From assembly GCF_003385215.1 (NCBI RefSeq), contig NZ_PQHW01000030.1, forward strand, positions 1-63,657: a stretch of 63,657 nucleotides of DNA, written 5' to 3'. Shown in pieces: positions 23,288 through 31,339 of the stretch. A program made the translations under genes and the position numbers. The notes beneath the pieces are model-generated. The model made no database searches, had not been told where the DNA came from, and saw only the letters and a list, made by a program, of their open reading frames with translations. The number at the start of each line of letters is the position of its first letter. Within the stretch, counting starts at the first letter, position 1. The DNA comes from Amycolatopsis thermalba. GTDB lineage: Bacteria > Actinomycetota > Actinomycetes > Mycobacteriales > Pseudonocardiaceae.

Positions 23288-24568
23288 TTAGCCCTCGACT
23301 TCAGCGAATAGATCAAGTTGACGCATCTCTTCGAGTTCCATGCCGGAAAGGGGGAGCTGCCGCTGCTTCGCCAGCAAGCGAGCACGTCGCTCTCGAGCCG
23401 TCACGGCTCGGGGTGACCGTGTGTGGTCTAGCCCGAATGCCGATGTCAACAGGATCTCATTAGGGCGGCCAGCGACGATTTGATTAAATTGATGCTCATC
23501 AATCATAAACGGCGCACCCTCGCCTGGTTGAGGCAGGTGGTAAATCCTCCCATTATCGGCTGCTTGGCAAACTAGGGGACTGTGTGTGGTGATTAGAAAC
23601 TGAATACGAGGGAAATGGCTCTTTAGCCAGAAACCGATCTCTCGTTGCCAGGCGGGATGGAGGTGAGCGTCAACCTCGTCGATCATTACGACCCCAGGCC
23701 GGTCAACCACAAACTTTCCTGAATCATCTCTGATGACCAGGTCGCGTGGGCCGTACACTTCCACCATGTGGCGAAAGATATCGATCAACATGGCTACTGC
23801 GGAACGATAGCCATCGCTCATATCCGTCAGTGGCATAATGCGATCGGCGGAATCTTTGATCCATACGCCTTCTGAATCAACTTGGTGGATCGTGATGCCA
23901 TTCCGAAGGAACTCATCACTAAGAAGGCTCAAGAGCGCCTCTAGTACAAGTGGCTCGTGCTCGCGCTCTTCAAGTTTCTTATACTGAAGCTGCTTTATCC
24001 ACTCTTCACCTTCTGCGAGCGTAGCGTCCTCCTTAAACAGAGTTGCGAATCGGGGAACGCGGCCAGGGATGACCATAAGACGCTGAGCATCTGGGGAGCT
24101 GCCGTACAGGCGGCGGAAGGGGCCGTAGCCCAGTGTGAACCATCCTTGAGTCGATTGCTGCCAAGGGCCATTTATTGCGCCCTTCTTTTTGTGGCGGAAG
24201 ACGTCAGCTGGAGTTATCTCGTAGACCGGCCCCTGTCGTTCAATCTCAACCTCGGCCCAAAATGTTCCTGCTACGGGATTGCCTCCCTGTCGGGTTTTGT
24301 CATATTCATGATGGGGTTTGACTTCCACGGAAATGGTGCCGCGTTCTAGTCCATCCTGTACCCAGCCTCGTAAGTCGGGTAGCAATGAACGCACCTGGTC
24401 GGGGCCCAGCAGGGCAACGGCAATGGCCTTCAATAGTGAAGTTTTACCGGATCCGTTATCCCCAGTGATTGCAGCCCAGCCAGGATAGCGATCCACGTCA
24501 GGTGCGAAGTTAAAATCAGCGTCTTCGAAACCTTTGATTCCTCGTAGTACGACTCGTCTAATGTACAT
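23288..24568 (-). CDS. AAA/ABC-type ATPase of a Septu-like defence pair
   Basis: A 426-residue RecF/SMC-like ATPase without a long coiled coil. Walker A is GDNGSGKT at 36-43, the ABC-type signature region TDMSDGYR at 248-255, Walker B VVMIDEVD at 293-300, and the switch histidine THS at 328-330. This is PtuA-like but at the short end of the family. The ATG at 24568 has AGGGAG just upstream; ATG at 24595 would add nine residues. It is coupled to the HNH gene. Such ATPases bind the nuclease, sense invading DNA or nucleotide depletion and release nuclease activity. It occupies the variable cargo slot of element 1. Confidence 0.82.
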   Translation of the reverse strand: MYIRRVVLRGIKGFEDADFNFAPDVDRYPGWAAITGDNGSGKTSLLKAIAVALLGPDQVRSLLPDLRGWVQDGLERGTISVEVKPHHEYDKTRQGGNPVAGTFWAEVEIERQGPVYEITPADVFRHKKKGAINGPWQQSTQGWFTLGYGPFRRLYGSSPDAQRLMVIPGRVPRFATLFKEDATLAEGEEWIKQLQYKKLEEREHEPLVLEALLSLLSDEFLRNGITIHQVDSEGVWIKDSADRIMPLTDMSDGYRSAVAMLIDIFRHMVEVYGPRDLVIRDDSGKFVVDRPGVVMIDEVDAHLHPAWQREIGFWLKSHFPRIQFLITTHSPLVCQAADNGRIYHLPQPGEGAPFMIDEHQFNQIVAGRPNEILLTSAFGLDHTRSPRAVTARERRARLLAKQRQLPLSGMELEEMRQLDLFAEVEG

Positions 24569-24647
24569 ATCTCCCTGGCCTCTCCGAGGTGTCATAGCTT
24601 ACGGATCCTCGCGAGTCCCTGCTAGACCGGCCACACTTCCTCTATCT

Positions 24648-24750
24648 AGCTGCCGAATCTGGCTCTATGGGATCAAGAGCGGCGCGCAAGCGCGCCGCTG
24701 GCCGCTCGGCCTGCCGCTCCGCTTCGGCCGGCGGCCCAGCGCGAGCGTGC
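24648..24750. other. Conserved double-hairpin block at the end of element 1 cargo
   Basis: After a conserved lead (AGCTGCCGAATCTGGCTCTA) come hairpin 1, GCGGCGCGC-AA-GCGCGCCGC at 24679-24698, and a weaker second stem bounded by GCTGG and CCAGC. Element 2 has the same block at 36980 with different but still complementary stem bases (GCGGCCCGC-AA-GCGGGCCGC). It could be a bidirectional terminator for the facing genes or a structured RNA. Confidence 0.6.
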
Positions 24751-24766
24751 GACGCAGGCTAGTGAA

Positions 24767-25417
24767 CTACCAGGTCAGCATGTCCAGCAGACGCAGGTCC
24801 GTGACCGCCGACAGCCGCCTGACCTTCTCCTCGGCATGAGCGGCCACCATCTCCCGAAGGCGAACAAGCGCGCCGGACGACGTAGCCGCTAGGAGATCCG
24901 CTCGCACTGCCGCCCATGTGATCGAGCGAAACCCCAGCTCTGGGTACCTGGCCCCCTGCGTCCGCGCTTCCGCCCTATAGGCGGTGAAGACGTGCTGGTC
25001 GAGGATCGGGAACAGAGCAGGACGCTTCACGTGCAGGACCTTGCTTACCTTCGCGTGGCTCACCCCGCGCGGCCGAGCATCCATGAAGTGGCGGTACAGC
25101 GAGGTCATCGCGTCATAGAGACCTCCGCGCGTCCCAGGATCAGCATCACGAAGGTCACTGCCCGGTGCGACCCACGGCGCATCCTTCGCCTGCTCGACGA
25201 ACCAGTCCACCTCCCGGCCACCGATCCGGGAGCGCACAACCCGAGTCCGAATCACCTCGGCCGGAGTCAACAGGTACGGGTCGCCCGGACCCGGCAAGTC
25301 GTAGCGCGGCGGCGTGCGCTCCGGGTACCCCTCTAGCGTCGCGATCGCATCGCGCAGGGAGATCGACCGCCCGGCCACCACGAGTACCTGATCCGCATTA
25401 GTTAGCTCTGCCACCAC
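24767..25417 (-). CDS. DUF6308-like protein (element 1, right end)
   Basis: A 216-residue protein from a GTG at 25417 (another GTG at 25414). Features: LLTPAEVIRTRVVRSRIGGREVDWF near 50-75, then SLYRHFMDARPRGVSHAKVSKVLHVKRPALFPILD near 105-140, a pattern seen in the DUF6308 family of actinobacteria. The role is unknown. It faces the defence ATPase across the double hairpin and occupies the position held in element 2 by an unrelated gene. It could be a second defence or modulatory gene. High GC, unlike the neighbouring ATPase. Confidence 0.65.
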   Translation of the reverse strand: MVAELTNADQVLVVAGRSISLRDAIATLEGYPERTPPRYDLPGPGDPYLLTPAEVIRTRVVRSRIGGREVDWFVEQAKDAPWVAPGSDLRDADPGTRGGLYDAMTSLYRHFMDARPRGVSHAKVSKVLHVKRPALFPILDQHVFTAYRAEARTQGARYPELGFRSITWAAVRADLLAATSSGALVRLREMVAAHAEEKVRRLSAVTDLRLLDMLTW

Positions 25418-25514
25418 CTAATTGTTCAGGTCAGGAGTGCAACGTGAAAGTTCAAAGCCCGGGGCTCCGCCCCGCACCCCGGCACCGCTTCGGAGATCAG
25501 GGGAGGACCAGTCC

Positions 25515-25650
25515 GGTGACCTCCTCACGGCGCGCCCGAGGGCAGCCAGCCCGGCCGGCACCGGTCAAGGGCGCTTCGCGGCCTCCGGCAAACCCTTGAC
25601 CGGCGCCACCCGGCCTGGCAGGGGTGAACCCGCGCCGCGACGAGATCACC
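25515..25650. repeat. Nested 136-bp palindrome, candidate origin or clt (element 1)
   Basis: Successive arms pair across a 21-nt loop: GGTGACCTCCTC with GACGAGATCACC (two mismatches), CGGCGCG with CGCGCCG, CCAGCCCGG with CCGGCCTGG (one mismatch) and CCGGTCAAGGG with CCCTTGACCGG. The block is non-coding and highly conserved with 37695-37830 in element 2, where every arm is perfect. It could be a single-strand or double-strand replication origin, or the cis-acting transfer locus. Confidence 0.6.
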
Positions 25651-25683
25651 TCAGCGCCAGCCGTCAGCGAGGGCAGCTCTCAG

Positions 25684-25722
25684 CAACATGCCAACAACAT
25701 GCCCCGGTCAACCACGGTCAAC
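25684..25722. repeat. Right-end arm sites of element 1
   Basis: CAACATGCCAACAACATG (25684-25701) repeats the left-end arm sequence of this element. Directly after it GGTCAACCACGGTCAAC (25706-25722) contains two GGTCAAC copies; this second motif also occurs in element 2 at 37895-37911. The first fits integrase arm binding, the second a shared factor such as Xis. Confidence 0.55.
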
Positions 25723-25785
25723 AGGGGTACCCCGCGCACACTAAGAACCACAGGTCAGGGCCGTTTTCCTGGCCTCCGGCTATGG

Positions 25786-25827
25786 TTCCCAAGCTGAGAA
25801 CGCGGGTTCGATTCCCGTCATCCGCTC
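25786..25827 (+). repeat. Central att site (attR of element 1 / attL of element 2)
   Basis: Perfect 42-bp copy of the tRNA-Gly 3' half. The bases before it (CTATGG) do not form a tRNA 5' half, so this is not a functional tRNA. Confidence 0.93.
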
Positions 25828-25834
25828 GTAGTGC

Positions 25835-25877
25835 GAAGGCCCAGGTCAGCGGGTGTCTACTCCGGACCTGGGCCTTC
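25835..25877. terminator. Terminator hairpin after int2
   Basis: GAAGGCCCAGGTC pairs perfectly with GACCTGGGCCTTC over a 17-nt loop, between the central att site and the end of int2. It has the role of the 14267 hairpin but an unrelated sequence. Confidence 0.7.
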
Positions 25878-25903
25878 GTCGTCTCTTGCTCAACTCGGGT
25901 CGC

Positions 25904-25924
25904 GTGCCATTAACGTGCCATTAG
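25904..25924. repeat. Left arm-type integrase sites of element 2
   Basis: Two direct copies of GTGCCATTA, 12 bp apart start to start, overlap the int2 stop codon. The same pair recurs at 37870-37890 near the right end of element 2 and nowhere in element 1 that I can see. Confidence 0.62.
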
Positions 25925-27063
25925 CCCTCATCCTGGCTCCCCTGCCGGTGCTGGTCGACGAGCTTGGACAGCCGGTCCGCGATCCGCTCATCGGCGTCAC
26001 TGGTCGCCCGCTGGTAGATGAGGGCCGCCCGCATGTCGTCGTGCCCCATCCGGGCCATCAGATCCTTGGTCGAGGTCCCGGCCTTGGACGCCCAGATGTT
26101 GCCCGCGTGCCGCAGGTCGTGGAAGTGCAGGCCCTTGAGCCCCATCTTCGCGACCACCTGCGTCCAGCGGGATCGCTGGTTGAAGTTCGGCCGACGCACT
26201 GCGTTGCCGTCCCGCTCACCCGTGAACAGCAGCGCGAGCTGATCCGGCTTCACGTACGTGTCCAGGTGCTTCACCACCTCCGGTCGGACGGCCGCCGGGA
26301 TGATCACCGTCCGCACACCAGCCCGTGACTTCGGCGGCCCGACTGTCAGCCCCTTCCCACTGACCTCGACGAACGCCCGCGAGACCCGGACCCAGCTCCC
26401 GTCCTCGGCCACGTCGCAGCGCCGCAGGGCCGTCACCTCACCCCACCGAAGCGAGCCGAACGCCGCGAGGAGGACGAGCGCCCGGAACCGCTCCGGCATC
26501 CGGCCGGCCAAGTCGAAGACCTGCGCCACCGACAGGACCGGCCGCTCCGCCGGGTTCTCCCGATCCGCCCCGCGAACCCGGCACGGATTGCGCTGGAGGA
26601 TGCGGTCCTCCTCCACGGCGGTGTTCAGGACCGCCCGGAGCAGTCGGTACGCCTTGGCGGTCATCGACTCGGACACCCCGGCTGCCAGCAGGTCCGCCCG
26701 CCACTGCCGGATGGTGGCGGTCGACAACTTGCCCAGCTCGACCCCACCGAGCCGCGGTTCAATGTGCTTCCGGAGAAGCCACCGGTACAGCTCGGTCGTG
26801 CGCGGACGCAGCCCAGGCCGCTGGGTGACCCACTGACTCGCGTAGTCCCCGAGCTTGACCTTCGCCCGCTCCGGGTCGGTCCACTCGCCCTGGATGATCT
26901 GGCTTTCGACCACCGACAACCAGCGCTCGGCCGCCCGCTTGGTCTCGAAGGTGTCGGGTGCCTTTCGGAATTGCCCGTCCGGCCCGGGATAGCGAGCCTG
27001 CCACCGACCCGACGGAAGCTGGCGGATGTTGCCGAAGCCTCGACGCCCCTTCTTGTTCGCCAC
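25921..27063 (-). CDS. int: Tyrosine recombinase (integrase) of element 2
   Basis: A 380-residue recombinase from the GTG at 27063, one base after the xis stop; an upstream start would overlap xis. Layout matches integrase 1: N-terminal arm-binding region, SAM-like domain (RTTELYRWLLRKHIEPRLG), then the catalytic Arg in GSLRWGEVTALR, LHFHDLRHAGN and the tyrosine in ALIYQRATSDAD. It uses the same tRNA core as integrase 1 but its presumed arm sites differ. That would let two elements share one target while keeping excision separate. Confidence 0.95.
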   Translation of the reverse strand: MANKKGRRGFGNIRQLPSGRWQARYPGPDGQFRKAPDTFETKRAAERWLSVVESQIIQGEWTDPERAKVKLGDYASQWVTQRPGLRPRTTELYRWLLRKHIEPRLGGVELGKLSTATIRQWRADLLAAGVSESMTAKAYRLLRAVLNTAVEEDRILQRNPCRVRGADRENPAERPVLSVAQVFDLAGRMPERFRALVLLAAFGSLRWGEVTALRRCDVAEDGSWVRVSRAFVEVSGKGLTVGPPKSRAGVRTVIIPAAVRPEVVKHLDTYVKPDQLALLFTGERDGNAVRRPNFNQRSRWTQVVAKMGLKGLHFHDLRHAGNIWASKAGTSTKDLMARMGHDDMRAALIYQRATSDADERIADRLSKLVDQHRQGSQDEG

Positions 27064-27064
27064 G

Positions 27065-27283
27065 TCAGGCCGCCCGTCCGAGGTCGCGGAGCACGGACGC
27101 CGCATTGATCGGCTCGACCCGGCCGGCCTGCACGAATGCCTCCAGGTCCTCGACGGCCAGCCGGACGTGAGCGCCGACCTTGTGGAAGGCGATCCGACGT
27201 TCCGCGATCAACCGGCGGACGAAGCGCACCGAGGTGTTCAGGTACTCGGCCGCCTGCTCGACGTTCAGGTAGTGCGTGTTCAA
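27065..27283 (-). CDS. xis: Excisionase of element 2
   Basis: A 72-residue MerR-like HTH protein (YLNVEQAAEYLNTSVRFVRR, then FHKVGAHVRLAVEDLEAFV) with a TTG start. It lies between rep and int as in element 1 and is nearly identical in its central part to the other Xis, so cross-activation between the elements is plausible. Confidence 0.92.
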   Translation of the reverse strand: MNTHYLNVEQAAEYLNTSVRFVRRLIAERRIAFHKVGAHVRLAVEDLEAFVQAGRVEPINAASVLRDLGRAA

Positions 27284-27305
27284 GGTGTCTTCCTCCCCCA
27301 GGTGA

Positions 27306-28907
27306 TCAGGCTGCTTGCGGAATTGCCGAAGTCTCTGGACCCGGTGGATGGGCCGCGAGGAGCGCCCGGTCGTACTCGGCCTTCCAGGTGATCCGCTCCG
27401 AGATGGCCCGCATGAGCAGGTGCGCGCGTGGTGGGGCGTCGCGGTCGCCGGGCTGGACCTTGCGCCAGATCAGCCGCGAGGTGTCTTCCTCGGGTTTGAC
27501 GATGCCGACGCCTGCGAGCATGTCTCGCACGAACGCCTTGCGGTCGGCCTTGTGATCGGCCAGCGACTTCCCGGACCACTTGCGCGAGACGAGCACTCGC
27601 CGGCCGGGGAGCCCGAGCGTGGTCCGGCGGTGCGCCCTGCCCTTGCAGTGGCCCGGGGTCATCCGGCTGGTCGCGCCGAGCGGCTGGATGCCGTAGAGCA
27701 GCCAGACCGCGCAGCGGGGCGAGCACGGGGTGATGGCGAGTTGGGCGTGGAGCCGGTCATGGTGTTCTCGCTGCCGGGCGCTGGTGGCTTCGAGCACTTC
27801 GCCGGTGGATTTGGTGAGGTATTTGGTTAGGTAGCCGATGTGGCGCCCAGCTTCCTCGCTTCCGCCGAGGATGCCCTTGGAGTGCACCTGCCGCCCGAAC
27901 GTCACCACGTGGGCGGGTTCCTCGACCTCCTCCACCGCCTCCTCCCAAGGCGTCAACGGCTCGTGCTGCTCCGGATCCACAAACCCCTTCACCCGCGCAT
28001 CCCACACGGGCAACCGGTCCCCGCCATAGATCGGCTCGTCATGGTTGGGCCACCACACTTGGTGGTAGGTGGCCTCGGTGACCTGCCGCAGCACCTCATG
28101 CGGAATCGACCCCCGCAACGCCGCGTGCAGGTGCGGAGCCGTCCGCTTCTGCGGCTCCACGGTCGCGAAGTACTGGACATCCCAGCCCACGACGCGGCGG
28201 AGGTTCTGCCACCACCGATCCACCAGCGAGGCAAAGTGCACCGCGTCCCGCGCCGCCCGCCGATAGTCGTACTCAGCGGGGTTGACCGGGGTGCCGTCCT
28301 CGCGCACCCGCCCGTAGGTATCGCAGGTCAGGGTCACGAACATCGAGGGCCGGAACTTCCCGGCGTACTCGCGGCCCACGGTGGTTTTGGCGACCTTCTT
28401 GCGGGGCAGGTTGGGTGCGTCCTGCCGCCGTTTGGTCGACCGCTTCACCGGCCGCTTCGAGGGAAGATCCGGCGAGGGCAGTCGGCCGCGCATGCCGAGT
28501 TGCCGAAGTTCTTCATCGACGCCGCGGATCTCGTCGCGGAGTTCGTCGGCCTGGCCCTCTTCCCCGTGCTCGACCGCCTCCCGGTACCGCGCCACCAGAT
28601 CGGCGCGGAACTCCATCAACTCCTTCTGCTCCGCAGTCGGCGGGGCCGGGGTGAAGTCCGGTTCCTCCGTCAGGTGCCAGCCCTCCCGGCACTGCGCCAT
28701 CCGCAACGCCTTGGCCTTCTTGGCACACGGCGCGCAGACGCTCTCCACGGTCGATCCGCAGGGCACGGCGACGTAGCGCAGTTCACCGGTCTCCGGGTCC
28801 CCGACTTCCATCGTGAACGGCCGCACGCACACCCCGTGCTTCTCGGCGGTGGCCTTCATGACCTCGGTCGACAGCGGCAGCCGCATCCGCTCAGCACGAG
28901 TGCTCAC
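27306..28907 (-). CDS. HUH rolling-circle replication initiator (RepSA-like) of element 2
   Basis: A 533-residue initiator with the same length and motifs as element 1: cysteine cluster at 50-73, VTLTCDT at 191, PHLHAAL at 258 (HUH) and YLTKYLTK near 359 with candidate catalytic tyrosines. Only scattered substitutions separate the two proteins (for example NPAEYD for DPASYD near 209). Such similarity beside divergent neighbours suggests recent recombination between the elements or strong constraint to act on a common origin. The GTG start overlaps the previous gene. Confidence 0.93.
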   Translation of the reverse strand: MSTRAERMRLPLSTEVMKATAEKHGVCVRPFTMEVGDPETGELRYVAVPCGSTVESVCAPCAKKAKALRMAQCREGWHLTEEPDFTPAPPTAEQKELMEFRADLVARYREAVEHGEEGQADELRDEIRGVDEELRQLGMRGRLPSPDLPSKRPVKRSTKRRQDAPNLPRKKVAKTTVGREYAGKFRPSMFVTLTCDTYGRVREDGTPVNPAEYDYRRAARDAVHFASLVDRWWQNLRRVVGWDVQYFATVEPQKRTAPHLHAALRGSIPHEVLRQVTEATYHQVWWPNHDEPIYGGDRLPVWDARVKGFVDPEQHEPLTPWEEAVEEVEEPAHVVTFGRQVHSKGILGGSEEAGRHIGYLTKYLTKSTGEVLEATSARQREHHDRLHAQLAITPCSPRCAVWLLYGIQPLGATSRMTPGHCKGRAHRRTTLGLPGRRVLVSRKWSGKSLADHKADRKAFVRDMLAGVGIVKPEEDTSRLIWRKVQPGDRDAPPRAHLLMRAISERITWKAEYDRALLAAHPPGPETSAIPQAA

Positions 28908-29308
28908 GCGGCCACCTCCACCGCCTGCTCGTCGAGCAGCATCCGCAGCGTGTACAGCTCGTCAACCGAGACACCCTCACGAGCGCCGGTCGCGAGCTGC
29001 ACCAGGCCGCCGCAGTGACGCCACGGAATTCCGCCGTAGACGAGGAAGTGCGCCCCGCCCTGCGACCGACCGCGAATGGTGATGTGCAGGTTGTTCTGCT
29101 CGGTGCGCCACCACGTCGCGGTGACCTGGTCGAGCGTGTAGGCCCACAACAGCAGCTCGGCGAGATGCGCGCCGGCCTCGCCGGGAGCCACCTGCAATTG
29201 GATTTCCGGCGCGCCCGGGTGCAGCGTCACCCGGCACGGCTCCGGAAGCGGAAAGTCACGCAGGTGTCCCCAGAACGCCCGGGTCAGCTTCTCCAAGGGA
29301 GTTCTCAT
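28904..29308 (-). CDS. Small conserved AICE protein between traB and rep (element 2)
   Basis: A 134-residue protein without a recognised domain. It overlaps traB (ATGA) and rep (GTGA) exactly as its positional counterpart in element 1 does, but sequence similarity is weak, limited to LAELLLWAYTLDQVTAT and the C-terminal EVAA. The position implies a role in transfer or replication. There is no signal peptide or membrane segment. Confidence 0.73.
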   Translation of the reverse strand: MRTPLEKLTRAFWGHLRDFPLPEPCRVTLHPGAPEIQLQVAPGEAGAHLAELLLWAYTLDQVTATWWRTEQNNLHITIRGRSQGGAHFLVYGGIPWRHCGGLVQLATGAREGVSVDELYTLRMLLDEQAVEVAA

Positions 29309-30858
29309 GCCGCAACACCGCCCTCAGGGCCGCGGAACGGCACGACAGCCCCGCCGGTCACGAACGCTTCGAGCGCCTTAACCGCCTCATCCGGCACCCA
29401 CCCGGCCCGCACACGGAGCGGCTCACGGATGCCCTCGCCCCAGACGTAGCCGGTGCCCGCTTCGGACTCGCCGATGCGGTTGGCCCACGCGCCCCGCTCG
29501 TACGCCTGGTCGCCGAGCACCATGCCGACGTGTGACTTTGAGGTGACCCGCAGGCAGATACGGCGGGGGAACAGTTCCCGCACCGGAACGGTGTCCTTCG
29601 TCGGCTCCTGCACGTAGCCGCGGACCGTGAACCCGAGCGCTCGGCCCTGCGTGGTCAGCAACGCCACCTTCTCGATGATCTGCTCCCGCGTCTTCCGGTC
29701 GGTGTACTTGGTCAGGGCACCGATCTCGTCGAACTCGACCAGCTCAAGCGGGTTCTCGGTGCTGATCGGCACGTTCCGGACCCGCCCGGCGAACTCGGCC
29801 TTGCGCGCATCCATCGCGGCCACCAGCTCATCCAGCACTTCGAGCGCGTCCTTCGGCGTGACCGCGTACCGGTGGAAGATCCCGCGCCCGTAGGCCAGTT
29901 CCATCCCCTTCGGATCGATGCCGGTCACGCGGACAAGCCCGTCCCGGATGGCCGGAGCGATCGACGCGAGCGGGCACCACATCACCGAGTTCTTGCCCGC
30001 ACCGGAAGCGCCGGCCGTGAGCGTGTGGCTTCCCGAGCCGTACAACGGCAGGTGCCAGTCCTGCCCGTACTCGGTCCGTCCAGCCCAGGCGCGCCGCAGA
30101 TCCACCGCCGAGGCGTCCAGCTCCGTGAACTGCGGGCACGGCACCGGAGTGGCGAGCAGGTCCCGGCGCTGGAAGTCGATGGAAACCACGTTGGGAGCCA
30201 GCTCCCGCACCTGGCACCGGGCGACCTTGCGCGCCACGGCGAGTTCCCGCGCAGCCTCGTCGAAGTCCTCGGGCTTCTGCCCCGGCACCAGCTCGACCCG
30301 CACCTCATCCCACGAGGCACCCGACCGCACCCGCCGGACCTTGGGCAGCCGGACACCTGGACGCCGCTGATCACGCGTGATCTTCTTCCGGCCGACGAGC
30401 GTCACGGTCAGATCGACCGGCACGGTGTCGTCCTTGACGCTCAGGCCACACGCGTGCAGCCACTCCGGCAGCTTGGGCATGTAGAGCGCCCAGCGGAACC
30501 ACCACGAGCGCAGCACGCGCCCGGCCCACTGGTCGAACGAAACCAGGTGGAAGCGCCGCCAGGTCAACAGTCCCGTAGCGATGACCAGCCCGGTCACCGC
30601 CAGCGACATCCCGCCCAACCACATGCACCACGCCGCGACCGCCAGCACAGCGAGCGTGGTCCGCGGATGAGTCAGGATCTCCTTGAAGACCCAGACCGCG
30701 CCCTTGAGGACCCACCACAGGGCAAGGAAAACGACGGCAGCAGCGGCGAGAGCTTCCGCGATCGAGGCGAGTGCCTTGCCGAGTTTGTGCAGTACCCAGA
30801 CGATGACGGCGAGGCCGGCACTGCCGAGCAACAGGACTCCGAAGGTGTGTGCGTTCAT
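29305..30858 (-). CDS. TraB/FtsK-like conjugative DNA translocase of element 2
   Basis: A 517-residue translocase with N-terminal membrane helices (to about residue 100) and a FtsK-type motor. Walker A is GASGAGKNS, with the same unusual Asn as in element 1; Walker B is LVEFDEIG. The ATPase domain is close to the element 1 protein, while the membrane part and a short insertion (TELDASAVDLRR for DRAVDLRR) differ. The ATG at 30858 is coupled to the CxxC gene (ATGA). It is the conjugation motor of the element. Confidence 0.9.
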   Translation of the reverse strand: MNAHTFGVLLLGSAGLAVIVWVLHKLGKALASIAEALAAAAVVFLALWWVLKGAVWVFKEILTHPRTTLAVLAVAAWCMWLGGMSLAVTGLVIATGLLTWRRFHLVSFDQWAGRVLRSWWFRWALYMPKLPEWLHACGLSVKDDTVPVDLTVTLVGRKKITRDQRRPGVRLPKVRRVRSGASWDEVRVELVPGQKPEDFDEAARELAVARKVARCQVRELAPNVVSIDFQRRDLLATPVPCPQFTELDASAVDLRRAWAGRTEYGQDWHLPLYGSGSHTLTAGASGAGKNSVMWCPLASIAPAIRDGLVRVTGIDPKGMELAYGRGIFHRYAVTPKDALEVLDELVAAMDARKAEFAGRVRNVPISTENPLELVEFDEIGALTKYTDRKTREQIIEKVALLTTQGRALGFTVRGYVQEPTKDTVPVRELFPRRICLRVTSKSHVGMVLGDQAYERGAWANRIGESEAGTGYVWGEGIREPLRVRAGWVPDEAVKALEAFVTGGAVVPFRGPEGGVAA

Positions 30859-30995
30859 CGCCGACCACCGGCCTTCCGAGCCGTGATCGGGAGATCCAGC
30901 CGTCCCGCACAGGTGGCGCACTCGGTGTCGCCGGGAGCGAGGCGGGCGAACTTCTTGCATGCGGCGCAGCGCGTCCGGGTGACCCCGCTTGACAC
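30855..30995 (-). CDS. CxxC mini-protein upstream of traB (element 2)
   Basis: A 46-residue protein from the GTG at 30995, with two CxxC pairs in CAACKKFARLAPGDTECATC. The core matches the element 1 protein almost residue for residue, while the ends differ. ATGA overlap with traB. It is probably zinc-binding; function unknown. Confidence 0.75.
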   Translation of the reverse strand: MSSGVTRTRCAACKKFARLAPGDTECATCAGRLDLPITARKAGGRR

Positions 30996-31049
30996 GTGCC
31001 CGCCAGCGTTGGCTAGCGTTTCCACTGTCTACTCCGTGAGGTGTGGACA

Positions 31050-31094
31050 GCGCAGGAGCGGCAAGAGGTTGGCAGCCGTTTTCCGCTTCTGCGC
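31050..31094. promoter_or_regulatory. Conserved stem-loop in the traB operon leader (element 2)
   Basis: GCGCAGGAGCGG (31050-31061) and CCGCTTCTGCGC (31083-31094) form a 12-bp stem with one G-U-type position and a 21-nt loop. The counterpart is at 19406-19449. The conserved GGTGTGGACA just before the left arm is also present in both. Confidence 0.55.
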
Positions 31095-31172
31095 CGTATG
31101 GTTCAAGAGCCCGAATGAGGGCGTACTTCATCGCCGCACGACATAGCGCGCGTTTCAGTCGCTTGTGGACTC

Positions 31173-31304
31173 CTAAAGTCCTTCGGTCGCTTGTCGGGAA
31201 CACCTCCGGCACACGTGCACCCTGTTGCGCAGGACCCGCTGCGAATGCCCACAGACCCAGCAGCGTCGCCGAACGAGCCACCTGCGCCGCACCTTGTGTG
31301 CCAC
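31173..31304 (-). CDS. Basic CxxC mini-protein (element 2)
   Basis: A 43-residue protein from a GTG with an excellent AGGAGG site 7 bp upstream. It is arginine-rich (KVRRRWLVRRRCWVCG), with a second CxxC (CRRC) and the same TEGL end as the element 1 homologue at 19530. The ribosome site and cross-element conservation show it is a real gene. Likely nucleic-acid binding. Confidence 0.78.
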   Translation of the reverse strand: MAHKVRRRWLVRRRCWVCGHSQRVLRNRVHVCRRCSRQATEGL

Positions 31305-31339
31305 CGCGATCACCTCCTTTCCGTTAGGTCATCGAGGTT

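Larger units (their letters stand above)
14216..25785. mobile_element. Element 1: AICE integrated in tRNA-Gly
   Basis: An 11.57-kb actinomycete integrative and conjugative element bounded by the 42-bp att cores. From left to right it holds int, xis, HUH-type rep, a small gene, traB-like translocase, two CxxC mini-proteins, short GntR and pra-like activator, all leftward. A rightward HTH/PP2C pair, a leftward Septu-like ATPase/HNH pair, a conserved double hairpin, a DUF6308-like gene, a 136-bp nested palindrome and the right arm sites follow. The module content matches the pSAM2 group: Int/Xis recombination, rolling-circle replication and double-stranded DNA transfer by one FtsK-like protein. 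Confidence 0.93.

Noticed and set aside
22548..24568. Restriction-modification system
   Set aside because: No methyltransferase lies near; an ATPase coupled to HNH is better explained as Septu-like.
25786..25827. Second and third tRNA-Gly genes at the central and right att cores
   Set aside because: Only the 3' half of the tRNA is present; no 5' acceptor strand or D-arm precedes it.
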